Shown here one piece after another: positions 1 through 13,470 of a stretch of DNA of 64,000 nt. The stretch's first letter is position 1. Each line of letters opens with the position of its first letter. The position numbers were made by a program, and so were the translations under genes. The notes below the pieces were generated by a model, which saw nothing but the letters and a program-made list of their open reading frames with translations, did not search any database and was not told where the DNA came from. Source of the DNA: Rotaria socialis (taxonomy: Eukaryota > Rotifera > Eurotatoria > Philodinida > Philodinidae); assembly GCA_905331475.1 (NCBI GenBank), contig CAJNYU010000291.1, positions 1 through 64,000 of the forward strand, in the 5' to 3' direction.

Positions 1-2245
1 GTCAAGAGAAAAGTTAAAAAAATAATTTTTAAATCCCATGAAACACATGAAATTTGAATTTTTTTCATAAAAATATGGAGTAGAGTGATGAATTTATTAG
101 CGATCTTTCACATATTAGGTCATCACGTTTTATTTTCTTATGGAGCTACTCCGTCTTGTGCGGTTACTTGTCATTTTCTCGAGATCTCCTCTTTCCATCT
201 CCCTCAATGACAATTTCAAAATAATATTCAAATGATTTATGCAATATATGATACAAAGACTTAGGCAACACATTTTGGAAAACTTCATCAGAAAACAAAG
301 TTGATCCTTATATTTATTGACCATTCTCAATGAACAAGACGTTTCTTCATATGGCACGAGCGACTAGAAGAATCTAAATCTTACTTTAACTATAACCACT
401 CAACAATAGTCATACAGATGTGGAACTGATTCATGCCGATGAAATGTATACTATTTGAGGAACAGCTGTTAAACGTGATGTACCAAAAAAAAACACAAAA
501 GAAATTAACGGAAATAAGTTAAACTCGTTGGTTCTATTGCCGATTACATAATATGAGTTGGAATTTGAAAGTGTCGGTGAATTTGTGGGTATGATAACGT
601 TTAAATATCGATACTCAAGATGATAAGATTATAGTTAGTGGTGTCAGGACTCCTGTTCCATTAAACACTTCTCCCAAAGAGCAGAATCCCAATTGAAAAT
701 TCTTTTTCACTCATTTTCGACAATTAGGAGATATTTATACATACTTATTCTTCCAACTTGTATCAAGTCACTATACGTTACCGAATTCCAATGAGTGGGC
801 GCTCATAGCGGGCTCATTGGCACTCAAAACCCAGACTGAGTTTCGATTTTTATATCTAGATATAGGAGCCTATATCGGATTCATGAGCATGAGAAACTGC
901 ATAAAATTTCAGGCACTTAGAAAGGTAGCCCCCAGTTGATGCTCCAGGTTCCTAAGAACGTAATCTGATACTCACTAAGAATACACTTCCAAGCGTCATC
1001 GTTAAGACTGATAAAGTCGGTGGACGATTCAGTAACCTGTGATAAGGAGCGATATTTCCTACTATTTAGATGTCTTTCTGTCAAGAGACTGGAAATATTA
1101 GTTAATCTACCGGAAGCCATCGCTGATTTTTCATGTTGCTATCTACTGCATCGTTAGTCTCAACCATTGTATCCCTAAAAAATCAAATCTCTCATTTATG
1201 ACATCTTTCCTGGGAAGTAGCTAGATTTTCCTCACTCTGTATCGGTTTTGAACTAATCGTTATTTGCTTTAATTTTCACATTTTATAACGCTAAAATCGT
1301 CTAACTTGTGCTCTGTCGATCCACCAAATGAATTATTTCATATTAACATTTATGATTTCATCATCTCTATTGAAAATCCTCATATCACTCACAGTGGAAT
1401 CGTGACTTTTGAAAGACTCCTGTCCTGTCCTCCGTATTCGTGACGTAATATGTAAACAGTGTCAAACTACGTAGTAAGTAGCAATGATTCATGTAACTTA
1501 GTTTTCATTTTTTGCTATAGCATTCACTACTATATTTAAAGCAAAACTTATACATAGCTGTTAGTTCATATATTTGAACTGATCGTTGTAAACCAAGTCA
1601 TACAGATGTACTTGTTAGAACTTTGTAATTTAACATGAAGAATTAATCAATACACAGAAATAGTCATCGGTAGAAACAAAATAGTATTCTTCGTTTCAAC
1701 AGTGTCGTCTATATTACAAAAAGGCTGAATAATTTTTTCAGAAATATTGTAACACATGTCCAGTCACACAATAATATGACAAATAAATCCTTCGGTTCTT
1801 CTCTTTTTGTGTACAATAAAATCTGTAAGTTTTTTTCTACGCATTTAGATACAAGAAACGATATATAGACCATTTAGATCTTTGAAAAAACGAATGGTCA
1901 CTTTCGTAATGTTTTCAAAACACGATGAAAATCATAGATCCTACGTATATGAGTCTCGCTGTTTTCCTTAGCAACTGCAAATTGTTTTAAATATTCACAT
2001 AAACTCACTAATCAAAATGGATCTTAGCGGATTCTAGAATTTATCAGGAGCCGCTTTTCCCCCCTTGGGGAAAGTGCTAGCTCTAAGCACCAAATTTTAC
2101 TACAGAGTCCCGAAGGTGCTGAACAGGTGCTAGAGATGCTGAAACATGCTAAAGATGTTAGTAGTGGTGGAGAAGGAGCAGTAAAATAAAGGCGTGGTAT
2201 ACGACTGGACGAGAAAATTTTCTGTTAAACTGATTGTTTTCCCTC
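1..2245. other. gene-free AT-rich stretch
   Basis: No coding region is recognisable. The open frames are short, lack splice context and resemble no family I know. At about 2060-2200 there is a small cluster of the phrase GGTGCTGA/AGGTGCTA, which recurs near 4265-4290. I see no RNA gene here. Confidence 0.5.
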
Positions 2246-2249
2246 AATC

Positions 2250-3960
2250 TTGGTGAATAGACTAATTCCACGATCAAAAAGGAGATGTGGCAAATTAGGA
2301 ACCTAACTTCACAGAAAATCTGCACCTAATTTTATTAGCTTAAGAATCATCATTGAATTCTGAATATTTTTCACGAGTATATTGTGTATGCTATGAAAAC
2401 TCAATTTTTAATATCTGGAGTACCGCTCGAGGATCGAAAAAACGTTTTCTTCTGATTTTAGTGCACGTAGTTATATTTCGATAAAGTCAAGTTTCCTGAT
2501 CACAAATATCATCTTAGTTTTTAAAATTCATTGGATACTAAGAAAGATCTGAAGCACTTTCGGGAAGACTTAAAAACAGTTTAATGCGCAAAGGTTCACG
2601 AATATTCGCTTTATACTGCTTGAAAATAGGCCGCTTCAATACAGAATGGTTTTGTCTATCAGAGTACATAAAAACGACTTAGATATTCAAATTTTGTTTT
2701 ATCGATAAATGCTAAATACTGTCCCCGCTCGAGTCATGCAGCTAGAAATATTGCTATTCTCAATTTTATGAAGTATAGCTTTTCGAGGTTTACTAGAAAT
2801 ATTTTCTTACCGGACACGTAATTCAATGTGCTCTTTCTAATAAAACTGTTTTCAAATTAAAACTCGTTGTAATGTGAAGCGTTTTCGCTCCAATACTACT
2901 CTTGAAACCGGATTTCTGTCATTTGTGACCGATATTTGATAGTTTCAAACAGATTAATTTTCATTTGACTGAATATAAACATTATATTTGTTTTAAGCAC
3001 AAAATCTAATTCGGTTTCATTTTTTTTACAACATTTGTTTTCGGTCAGATTTTCACCTCTGGTCCCCGTCATGGATAGCGACCAAATTAACTTACTCCAA
3101 AAGCCATGCAGACAATGTTAAAAGTTTCCAAACTTTGGAAATGATGTTTGAGATAAAATAGATCAATTAATAATCAACCAAATAGTTGTTTTCAATAAAA
3201 CATTTTGTTTTCATATAATCTTGAGGGGAACCAGACGTAAAAATATGACCGAAAACAAAAGTTGTAGAAATAATTAGATTCACTCAGATTTTGTGCGTAC
3301 AACAAATATAATATTTATATTCAGTCGCATAGGAATTATTCTGTTTGAAATTATCAAGCATCAGTCAAGCAATGACAGAAATTTGATTCTAACACTAGTA
3401 TTGGAACGAAAACTCTTTCGTTAGAAAGCGCACATTGAATTACGTATCCGGTAAGAAAATCTTAATGGTAGATCTCGAAAAACTACACTTCATACGACTG
3501 AGAAAAGTAGTATTTGTAACTGTATGACACGATCGAGGTGGTATTTGGAATTGATCGAGAGAAAAATGATTGAATATCTAAGTCGTTTTTACATATTCTG
3601 ACAGAAAAAACCATTGTGCATCGAACAGACCTATTTTCAAACAGTATAAATCGAATATTCATTAAGGTTCCCAGAGAGTGCTTCATATCTTTCTTATTAT
3701 TCGATGAAATTCAAAACAGAGACAATACTTGTAATCAGAAAGCTTAGCTTTACAGAAATATAACTATCTATATTAAAACCAGAAGAAAAACGTTTTTTCG
3801 ACCCATGAGGGGGATTCAGGTGTTAGAAATTGATTTTTCATGAAATACACAATAAAATTGTGGAAAATAATCCAAATTCAATGATGATTTTCAAGCTAAT
3901 AAAATTATGTGCAGGTTTTTTTTCCAAGGAGTATAGCATTTCGTACCATGCTTTTTTGAT
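2250..3960. repeat. 1.7-kb imperfect palindrome (foldback-like element)
   Basis: The left arm, about 2310-3060, reappears reverse-complemented at about 3230-3925 around a spacer of roughly 170 bp. Matched landmarks are TTTTATTAGCTT (2330 and 3900), GTCGAAAAAACGTTTT (2435 and 3790), AACGACTTAGATATTC (2670 and 3575), CGTAATTCAATGTGC (2815 and 3430) and the GGTC-rich inner edge (3060 and 3230). Arm identity is clearly reduced, so the element is old. No transposase frame survives in it. It could be a foldback or MITE-type transposon or an inverted segmental duplication. Confidence 0.75.
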
Positions 3961-6900
3961 ACCTGAGACAAAGCAGAAGCTGCACCAATGAAATGGTGAT
4001 AAAACGAAAAATACACTTCTGAAAATAATCAGAGCTCAGTGTTAGTTCTCACACTAATAAAAGAAGGATCAAACTTTTTGGTATATCATTTTGCAATTTG
4101 ATATACGGTTACTTTCGAAGGATGGTTTTCTTTTTCTGTTGACTTTTTTATTCTGAAATAATTCTCATTCAGATTCTGTGAATAATTCAAGAAAAAAGTC
4201 GCCTCTACTATTGAAAATGAAAGTAGTTTTCCCGATTCATTTCCATACGACTGAAGTAAATGCCACTATAGAAAAGGTGCTGCAGGTGCTGCTGTGCGAG
4301 GGGTTCCAAACCTGCACTTTCCCCCTTGACCCGCACACGCCCGATTAAAAATTTCATACCCGAATCCGGACCCGAGCCCGATACATCAAAAACTTTTGGA
4401 CCCATACTAGTGGTGATACTATAGCTTTGAAACTGCTCTGAAGAAATTATTCAATTTAAAGTAACGTACCTCACCTTTTATCTTTGAATTTAAATTTAAA
4501 GCTAAAACAAGCATACGTCAAAGTTTAACTTTCTAAATAGTCAAAATTTAAAATATATTTTTCAGACAAAAAATTGCAATAAATATTTCTTTTGTTAAAA
4601 TTTGTTTTTAATGAAAAAAAAAGTTCTCAACGAAAAAAATACTTTGATGAAAAAAATCGATTTGAATTTTAACTCTTTGGACCGCAAATTTTAAACATGC
4701 TTTTGTTTTATTTGAAAGTAAATTTAAGCTGATATTCTTCTCAAATACCTGGCTTATTACTCAAAAATAGATCTAGAATGAGAGATGCTCTTAAAGTTGT
4801 AATCAGATTTTATCGAGCTCACATATATTTTCGAAGAAAATGATGAGTGTAAGTTTAAAAGCGACATTTTTACGGCTCCTCGTCATCAACCCTCCCCATT
4901 AGAGGTAACGACGATGCATTCAAAACATTAGCAAGCATGCAACAACTAAATACGACATTTTTTCTACCGATCGATTGTCTTGCAGTACATTTCACACTTT
5001 ATGTATGGTGTATTAGTAGAATTAGACGAAAAATCATATGTGAGTTCCACATTTTAGCCTCGAAGGGGCTGCGCTAACAAACTTTTCTAATCGAATCTGG
5101 TGATCACTCCGAAGATACAACATACTACTTTTCTTTTGTGCTAAGCAAGTAGTACATTTTACATGTTCTTTTAAGTACCCGATAACGATTTTTAAACAAT
5201 TAATTTATGACGGTCTCTGATTTCTAGCGACTGTGCCCATGCCGGGACTAAATAATATTTTATGGTGTGACTGGATCTGAGTTTCCACTAGCAGTAGATT
5301 TTATTCGAATCCAAATTCTCTTGTTTTCCGATTTTATTTAACGCAAGTCCATCGTTCCAGCCAGTAGATATTGTAGGAAACGCTGGAAATCATTGAGACA
5401 TGGGAGCAGCATTCCGACCGATTTCGGTCGGAAAGAACAGGTATTGACTGAGATCTACAGGAGAAAAGTCTAAAAATTTTACGATCGGCATGATGCTTCC
5501 ATGTTCCCTCGATTATTTGCTTTTTTTCTGCGAGAACTGACCAGTATTTCTCAGCCAGGAAAAAATGAGGGATGTCGCATGCACAGAAGTTCTAAGAAGC
5601 TGTGGTTACCAAATAAGAAGTATATCTCTATGTATCTCGTATTTCGCTAAGAGATATCCTTGTATATGAGCTATCTCCCACTTCGATATCTCACAGCTTC
5701 TCCTGGTGAGTAATTCTCTTTTCTATTTAAGCATCGGACCAATTCAGAAAATGCGACATCTAACTTCTCTAGATGCATTTCTTTGTCAATTTTACGTCTA
5801 CAGTACATTTTGACCATGCAATCGTGCTGGGATTTGTATCGTATTGCGGTTTTCTCGCGCCCATATTTGTGTAATATAGCATCTTCCCAATAATCTTCGG
5901 AGTGAAAATTTTGAAATTATAGGGATATATTATGAGTTTCCGATTCTTCTTGAGCGAAGTATCGAAAGATTCGATGCGAGAAATGTATCAATATGTCCTT
6001 CAAAATCAGCAAATAAATTTATATGTTATTTGATGCCTTTAGTTTCTATGATTTTCAGATTGCATGACACTATTGATTTCATAATGCTGTCTTACATAAG
6101 TTCATAGTGTATATACAACTACATAATAATTGATGCATTAATACACATAGTACCATTTCACTGTAGCTGTTTACTTTGCAGTCGACAATGATAAGAGCGA
6201 GTTTTAAAAAAATGCATCATCAAACATAACTAAAATCGATACAGCCGAGAATAATCGCATATTAAAACACAACGTCTCAGCTTCTATTTCTAATATTGGA
6301 ATGATTTTTCGCTGAATATCTGGTAACTCAGAATAAATTGCACTCGTTGTTTTTCGGGTATTTTTTTGCTTCTTTCTCGGTTGATAGAGACGTATTGTAT
6401 ATCACACGATACCACTTCGAATTGTCTACTAAACAGCATACAATCGATTCACACAATTACTTTAAATAATTCTGAATAAAGTGAAAAGTCAAGATGTACA
6501 GAAAGTAGTGAAAAGAAAATACTAAAATGGCGATGGGGAGATGAAAATTTATCGGGATTTAGCCGGAGTAGTTTCCTTGGGACCGTCAAGTTATGAATTA
6601 AAATGATCAGCAACACTGGGCTAATCAATTTATATTCTCCTTCTGGTTGTGCCCGCACGATTTGAATGAAAGCTAATATCTGAAAAGTGAAACGGAACAT
6701 ACATCAAAAGAAAACAATTTCAACAAGATAATTAGCCACCAAGACGAATATTTCGAGAAGAAGCATCCAGCAAATATTACAATAAAACTGTCTTTTCTCA
6801 GTAGAACAATATTAAACAGTCAAGATTGGCTGCCGTTCAAAAACCAAAGCTAGTCAATTTTCCCACTGGATATTGCACAGCTACACCAAATATGACATCA

Positions 6901-7225
6901 ATAAATGGCTTTTTCTGCTGACGAAAAATATTTTGATTTAGATAGAGTTTATAATGCCCAGAATGACAGAATCTGGCAGGCAACAGGAAAGAGATAGATA
7001 ATAAAGATGGTTTACGGGAAATAACACAATTTCCTGTGAAAGTCACGGATTGATTAGGTGCTTGCAGTCAAGGTTTTACAGAGTCAGCGATTTTCGAAGA
7101 TGGGACAATGAATGCAGAGAAATATATCAAGAAAGTTCTTTCTGTAGCTCTTAGCTACTATGACTGAACGTTTGAGATCAGAGACTGGACAAGTACAGCA
7201 AGTAAAAGTACGAGTATCTTTTACT
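3961..7225. other. gene-free stretch
   Basis: No gene is recognised. One exact small hairpin lies near 5414-5437 (TTCCGACCGA / TCGGTCGGAA, two-base loop). The region is otherwise unstructured AT-rich sequence with short random open frames. Confidence 0.45.
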
Positions 7226-7227
7226 TA

Positions 7228-7975
7228 ACACTAGACATGCACCAGTACAGTCCTACTGGGTTTACAATATCACTGAACATCTGGCAAATTGATCCAACTT
7301 TGATCCTATAATCATGACTTTTGCTTGATTATACTAAAACTGCTTGAACAAAATAGTTCTAATGCAAAATACAGACAAGTCGAAAAGGCGAGTCTCGTTA
7401 AGCTGACTTATGGCGCAACAATATTTTTACGAAAAAACTATATGGTGCTGACTTTTTTAACATGGACTACCTACCTGATAGCTTTACTTTGCTAGAAACT
7501 CCTTTCAAATTTGAACCCCGTACCTTCCCACAGGAATTTGAAAGATTGTAAAATTTTGAAAGCTGGCTGTTAAAGTTACTAGGAATATCAAGTCAATCAT
7601 TCTGATCACGAATAACACTATCCTGAGCCTCAGAAATGTCGTTCTGAATTATGTTTTCAAATTCCTGTGGGAAGGCTCAGGGGTCGAAAATTTGAAAGTA
7701 GTTTCTACCAAAATAAAGCTATTAGTTAGGTAGTCCATGTTGAAAAGTCAGCACCCTATAGTTTTTTCGTAAAAATATTGTTGCGCCATAAGTCAGTTTA
7801 ACGAAACTCGCCTTTTCGACTTGTCTGTATTTTGCATTAGAACTATTTTATTCAAGCAGTTTTAGCATAATCAAGCAAAGTCATGATTATAGGATCAAAG
7901 TTGGATCAATTTACCGGATGTTTAGTGACATTGTACACCCAGTCGAACTGTACTGGTGCCTGTCTACTTAACACA
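7228..7975. repeat. 750-bp high-identity palindrome
   Basis: Arms at about 7228-7540 and 7660-7975 are inverted copies with few mismatches. Paired landmarks are CACCAGTACAG / CTGTACTGGTGC at the outer ends, CAGACAAGTCGAAAAGGCGA / TCGCCTTTTCGACTTGTCTG, GCGCAACAATATTTTTACGA and its complement, and CCCACAGGAATTTGAAA near the loop. The spacer is about 120 bp. Arm identity is higher than in the palindromes at 2.3 and 9.4 kb, so this copy looks younger. No coding capacity is seen. Confidence 0.85.
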
Positions 7976-8849
7976 TGTACTTCTTACCGGTATTAAAGTA
8001 CATTTTTACTAGTATCAGAACTCAGTATATCAGTCAAGTACTAATTGATAGATAGATGCTAGCTACAACAGCTTAAGTTTTAGCATATTTTATTTTGACC
8101 CTCTGAGGACGTTCTTAATCGAAATTAAACAATTAATGATAATTGAAATGATTGAGTGATTTTATTTCCGATAATTAACAGGCACAATGTAACCTTAAGT
8201 ATGATAATAATAATCACTAATAGACATACACAGCTAGGATCATAAAACTGAAGCTATTGTGAGACTCAGTTATTGACACATATTGAGTAAATTTTTTGCA
8301 TGCTACTGCCTCGGTACATCATCAAAATGTAAAAATATAAGTGCACAAGCGCTCCGGTGAATAGTATGTGTAGAATTAATGTTCGCTATACTATAAATTA
8401 TTTCTATAGTTTTTATCACTCTCAATACATGCCATTTTAAATCAAACATTTAGTTTTTATTTTTGCGTTTATTTTCAAATTGTGGAATACTTTCTGGCAA
8501 ACAATTATAGTAGTAGGCATCAACTTTTCAACGAGAATGTGTCCAAATAGAAGTCACATTTCAGCTCATCTGATTTAGTATAACTCATTTTTCATTCATT
8601 TTTGCTGGCAAAATAAAGAAACATTTCTGGATGCGTGAGTGTTGAGATATTTGTTTACGAGTTATAATTATCCGCAAATACCGAACAGAAACGAACGTGT
8701 CTTATCCAAATTCGAATATTAGCTAAGTACCAAGAAAATTTTTCAGGATGTAATTTACTTTTGAAATACAAGTACTTTCACTTCTACTGCAAAAATTACT
8801 TTGTGCTAAGAGTTTTCTAAAACAAGTACAAAAGTGCGAAGTATTCTAT

Positions 8850-9060
8850 TTACCATCCAGTGTCTGACTGCGACGTTCGACACATAACTACAAGATATTG
8901 TGTTCGAACCTCGGCGCCATTATGCATAGAATGATCTTGGACAAGTCACTAACGACTACCTGTCTCAGACTACCCATTCGATAGTACACTGACCACGTTA
9001 TTGACATACACTAAAAGGCCCCTGTGGTTAGTATTTGGTTAGTTAGTATTAATGGGGAGC
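8850..9060 (+). mobile_element. possible tRNA-derived SINE
   Basis: GTGTTCGAACCTCGGCGCC at about 8900 has the look of a Pol III B-box (GGTTCGANNCC) with a tRNA-like 3' end. It is followed by a phrase like the conserved body of many SINEs (CTTGGACAAGTCACTAACG, then CCTGTCTCAG). I cannot fold a full cloverleaf and the A-box is weak, so it is not called a tRNA. The ends are approximate. Confidence 0.35.
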
Positions 9061-9359
9061 TTAAGTGATTAAGCGAGGGGAACTCATAGTCAGGCCAGCC
9101 TTCTGTCTAAAGCTACAGCTACTAAAAGTTGTAGGGAAATATCGAGCTAACGAAACTGTCCTTGGACAACACCATATACTGAAAGGCAGTCGAAAGGCAA
9201 GGGTATTCTTCTTCTTCTTCTTGTAGCTTTTAAATGCGCCAATGATATGTTAGGCAGCTGCTTGGCATACCAGCAAGATGGAGGGAGATATCATACACAT
9301 CGTTTCAGTCAATATTGCTGTATTGATCATTTTCCAGCATTTATCCTTAAAGGTCGCTG

Positions 9360-11715
9360 GTAGGAGAGGAACTTTTTCTTTCTTTTTCTTTCTAAAACGA
9401 AATGAAAGGAAGGCAACCACTTTCCTTTCCAAAAAGAAAGGAAAGTTGAAAAACTTTCTATTGCTTTTTTTCGTCTCCTAGAAGATAGAGTTATGTTTCT
9501 TATTCACTTCCATTTTAAAAAAATCAGGAGAAGTCGAAAAGAAAGTCGAAAGAAAGCAAAGAAAGTGAAAAGAAAGCAAAGAAAATGAAAAGAAAGCTGT
9601 ATTTATTTGTTTTTCAAAGATTTTGCCCTTGCTGATGGAGAAATTATCTACAAACTTACTCTTTTAAACTGGCCCGTAATAGTTCTACAGAAAAAATAAA
9701 AATGATTGAATTCCGAGTAGATCAATAGGCTAATTTTATCCTTTAATAAGAATAAAACATCGATACTAGTCAGGTACCGAAAATGTAAAATTACAGTAGA
9801 ATTTTATTTTATTTTTTACATATGGTCAGATAGAGTGTGTCTAGCTGATCAAGAATATATCTTGTCATCTTTTTATTTAATCTGCTTTTAGTAGAAAATT
9901 TTCAATTTTTTCATTTGTTTTAAATCCAATACAGTTTGGTTTATATTCAGGATAAAAAACGGCTATTCTGATATCACATGATCATAACTCAATTATCACA
10001 AGGCAGGGACATAGCCAGAGGGTGGATTCTGGGAATCAATCCACCCATCCAGAAAGATTCCAACATCTAGGGGCAAGGGACCAGACTTACGCATTTTCAC
10101 ATTCCAAAAGGGGCCTTCTTCCTATGGCGTTCCCGTCTCCTAAGAAATTCTGACTGCCTGCCTGTGACAAGGCTGAAGAGTCAGAACATCAGACAAGCAT
10201 CTTGTAATGCTATCTAGTTTTTTCTACAAGGAGGTACAACTGAATTTCATGTTTCATTAAAGCCACTAGAGCTTGTACTTTAAAAGGACAAATTAGGTTT
10301 TTCTATATTTTACTTTGTTGCTGAGAAAATTCATTTTTATTGAATTGTATATGAGAGTGGGTCTTCTCTTAACCTATACGTGGTTGATATCTATACATTT
10401 GCCATTCTCGTATTTTACTCAAGTAAGGATATATTGGAAATTAGCACAAAAAATGGAATTGATGTATAGGTGTTTCAAATATTTTTGAAAATTTTTCTTT
10501 TTTCTTCAAAACATTACCCCCTGGTATCCCTCAGGGTTAGGCCAAAAAGTCAACTTGCTCAAAACGACATTATTACTCAATACTTAATCTTTCCTATTGG
10601 GATCTATATCCACGCTGTCCACTGACAGTCTTCTTTACATAGTGAAAGTACCATTGTGAAGATAGTGACTTTTCCACTCTAACCCTGAGTAGGATATAAG
10701 GGAAATATTTTGAAAATAACAAAAATTTTCAGGAAATTTTGAAACCCCTTTAGGTTGATATAGTTTTTTTCTGCCGATTCTGAATATATGAATTGTTTCA
10801 GTATGAGAACGGTAAATTCAGAGATATCAGCCACATATAGGCTAAGAAAAGACCAATTCCGCCATAAAATTCTAAAGCAATGAACTTTCTCATCAACAAA
10901 TTAAAGTCTAGAAAAACCCAATTCGTCCTTTTAAAGTACAAGCTCTAGTGGCTTTAATCAAACATGAAATTCAGTTGTACCTCCTTGTAGAAAAAATTAG
11001 ATAGCATTACAAGCTGCATGTCTGAAGTTCTGACCCCTCCACACTTGTGGTACCTGAATTATGATCATGCTAAATCAGGATAACCTCATACATAACTACC
11101 ATAGATTTCTTTTTTATGCTGAATATAAAACAAATGAAAAAAATTGAAAATTCGTCAGTCAGCGAATAATTTTGTTATGAGAAACCGTATGTCTCCCAAA
11201 AATTGAAAATTTTCCACCAAAAGCTCATTCGGCAAAATGATTAAAAGATATATTCTTGATCAGCCTGACACACTCTATCTAGCCATATAAAAAAAAAGGC
11301 GAAAAAAAATTCTACTGTAATTTTGCATTTTCGGTATCTTACTAGTACCGGTGTTTTATTCTCATTGAAGATTAAAATTAGTCTATGGATCTACCAGGAA
11401 CCGAATTATTTTTCTGTGGAAATATCACGGGTCAATTTGAAAAACTAAGTTTGTACAGAATTTTCCCATCAACAGGAGCAAAATCCTTGAAAAACAAATA
11501 AATACAACTTTCTTTTCTCTTTTTTTCCTTTCGTTCGACTTTATTTTCGACTTTTCCTAATCTTTTTAAATGGAACTGAACGAGAAACATAATTCTATCT
11601 TCTAGAAGACGAAAAAAGGAAATGAAGGTTTTTAACTTTCCTTTCCTTTCTTTTTTTTGGAAATGGAAGTTGAAAGTCAGAAAGCTTTCCTTTACAAAAA
11701 GAAAGCAAAGCGCCA
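9360..11715. repeat. 2.35-kb imperfect palindrome
   Basis: The left arm from about 9365 to 10560 and the right arm from about 10680 to 11712 are reverse complements at moderate identity. Matched landmarks are GAAGATAGAGTTATGTTTCT (9483) with its complement at 11586, the block around ATTTATTTGTTTTTCAAAGA (9600) with 11490, TATATCTTGTCAT and its complement near 11245, and CACTAGAGCTTGTACTTTAA (10264) with its complement at 10930. Both outer ends are rich in GAAAG/CTTTC words. No transposase frame is seen. It is the largest of three palindromes in the first 12 kb. Confidence 0.8.
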
Positions 11716-13470
11716 CCCCAGGTCGCTGCTAATCCAAATTCATCCAATTTATGTCCACTAGATTACAGTTTATGGAATGAACTGGACCACATGATGAACT
11801 GGGTTAAAATTACCACAAAACCAACTTTAGTATTGTAGATTTATGTTATTTTCTTAACGTGAGTTCAGTTCTTTATTAACATAAGAACACAATCAGAATG
11901 AATAGAGAGAAAGACAAAGACGAAAGACAAGACTACTGACAGCAGAAATATATATATATATAAATATAGGATAGTATCCCGTATTATCAAATACGCAATA
12001 GAAAATATTACTGCGTAATAGAAATATTACTGCGCAATACGACGAATAGATTAAGGTCGCTATCCATACAATTTGACCCTGAGAGAGAGATAGAAACGAA
12101 TGTAGAGTAGATAGAATAAAGGAAACGAAAGAAAGAACGAAACACAAAACACAAAGAAAGGAAAAACAACTCACACGCATACATATAATGCTAAGGAAAA
12201 GCACACAATCTACAAGTATATGAATTACAACGAGCTGGGAAAACATTTCAACAGAAAAAATTTTCAATTTTGCACTAGCTTTCACTGCAAGATTACCTTT
12301 CATTAAAAATAATTGAAGAAATTGTACTCCTTAAATAAAATATAGCAATATATATATGGAATCTCAAGACTTTTCTTTCTGCTCAAAGACGTTTTTACTC
12401 GGATGAAGTATAAGGGAGCATAGCGAAAACTAAGAAGAGTACAATTTATTTTGCGTTACCAAATATTATTCAAAATCATAATGCAATTTCAAATCTGATC
12501 CTTAATGAAATTCATCTACATTTGTTTGACTTTTGTTTTTATTGAAAAATATTATTTATAGAATTTCCATGTCTAATTTCTTAGTGCATCTTCAAATACG
12601 GAATATTTTGGTACAATAATTGCACTTGTAAAAATGTAAATCCATTTTAGATTTCTAACAATCAATTAATTTTATTAATGTGCTGAAATTAAGGTGAAAA
12701 TTTAATAATTTGAGTTTAAAACACTTTCAGGGTTTTTCAATAGTCGATTAATTGTCGTTTATTTCATTCTATAAGTTGCAGTGTCGTGAAAAAGATTTCA
12801 AACTAGTTATGCATTCTAATTTACAAAATCGATGAAGTAGGACATATCTAGCGTTATGTGAAAGCAAGTTGCTTGTCGGTCACAGTTCACTAATATTGAT
12901 GTTGATCACTAAACAGATCTGCTAGTATTCGTTTGGCCCGACTATTGGAATCTCAATAGCTAACATTAAGAAGTGAGGTCAGCTTTCAGCATAAAAACGT
13001 AGGAATTTATCGAAAAAAAAAGAAATTTTCCTGTCGGAATATTGCTTCCATTTTTCAGCGATGTTTGATCTTTCTGCATGATACGGTGGCTTGCCAGCAT
13101 CTTTTCTGAGGGCTTCTGCTGTATTCATTCTCCTGAATCATTGGCACCAGAGTAGATAGAAGACGTTTCTTGAATAACTCGGAACGAAATAAAGCTATAG
13201 GATTACGTCGGATCATTTTAAAACTATTACAATTCTATCCAAACGCAACGAAAATCCAGTGATCTGGATCCCGATTATAAAATAATATTGGATACGGCTA
13301 AGTTCTGACCGGATTCTATCAATTTTCGGCGGATTCCGACGAAACCCGATGAAATCTGGATCAAAATCCTGGTTACTGGATTCTTTGGTCTGGGAAATCA
13401 GACAAATTAAATCAATTGTGAATTACAGTGTATCAGTTGCATGAAAACAAAAAATATTAAAGTCTTATAT
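11716..13470. other. no gene recognised; repeat fragment near 13250-13390
   Basis: A TA microsatellite lies at about 11948-11970. Around 13255-13390 is a block made of GGATTC/GATCC-type words (for example CCGGATTCTATC, CGGATTCCGACG), in the style of the word clusters at 17.0, 22, 35.5 and 43.3 kb. The long minus frame at 11893-12303 is hydrophobic low-complexity sequence with no family resemblance. Confidence 0.4.

Noticed and set aside
4208..4405. 65-codon minus frame with Gly/Ser/Pro start
   Set aside because: Reflects GGGCTCGGGTCCGGATTCGG-like repeat words; no conserved motif.
8895..8925. A functional tRNA gene
   Set aside because: Only the B-box-like part is convincing; no acceptor stem or anticodon arm could be folded, so it is kept as a possible SINE.
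11893..12303. 136-codon minus frame, hydrophobic
   Set aside because: Low-complexity composition (TTTC/GAAAG and TA repeats), no family resemblance and no splice context.
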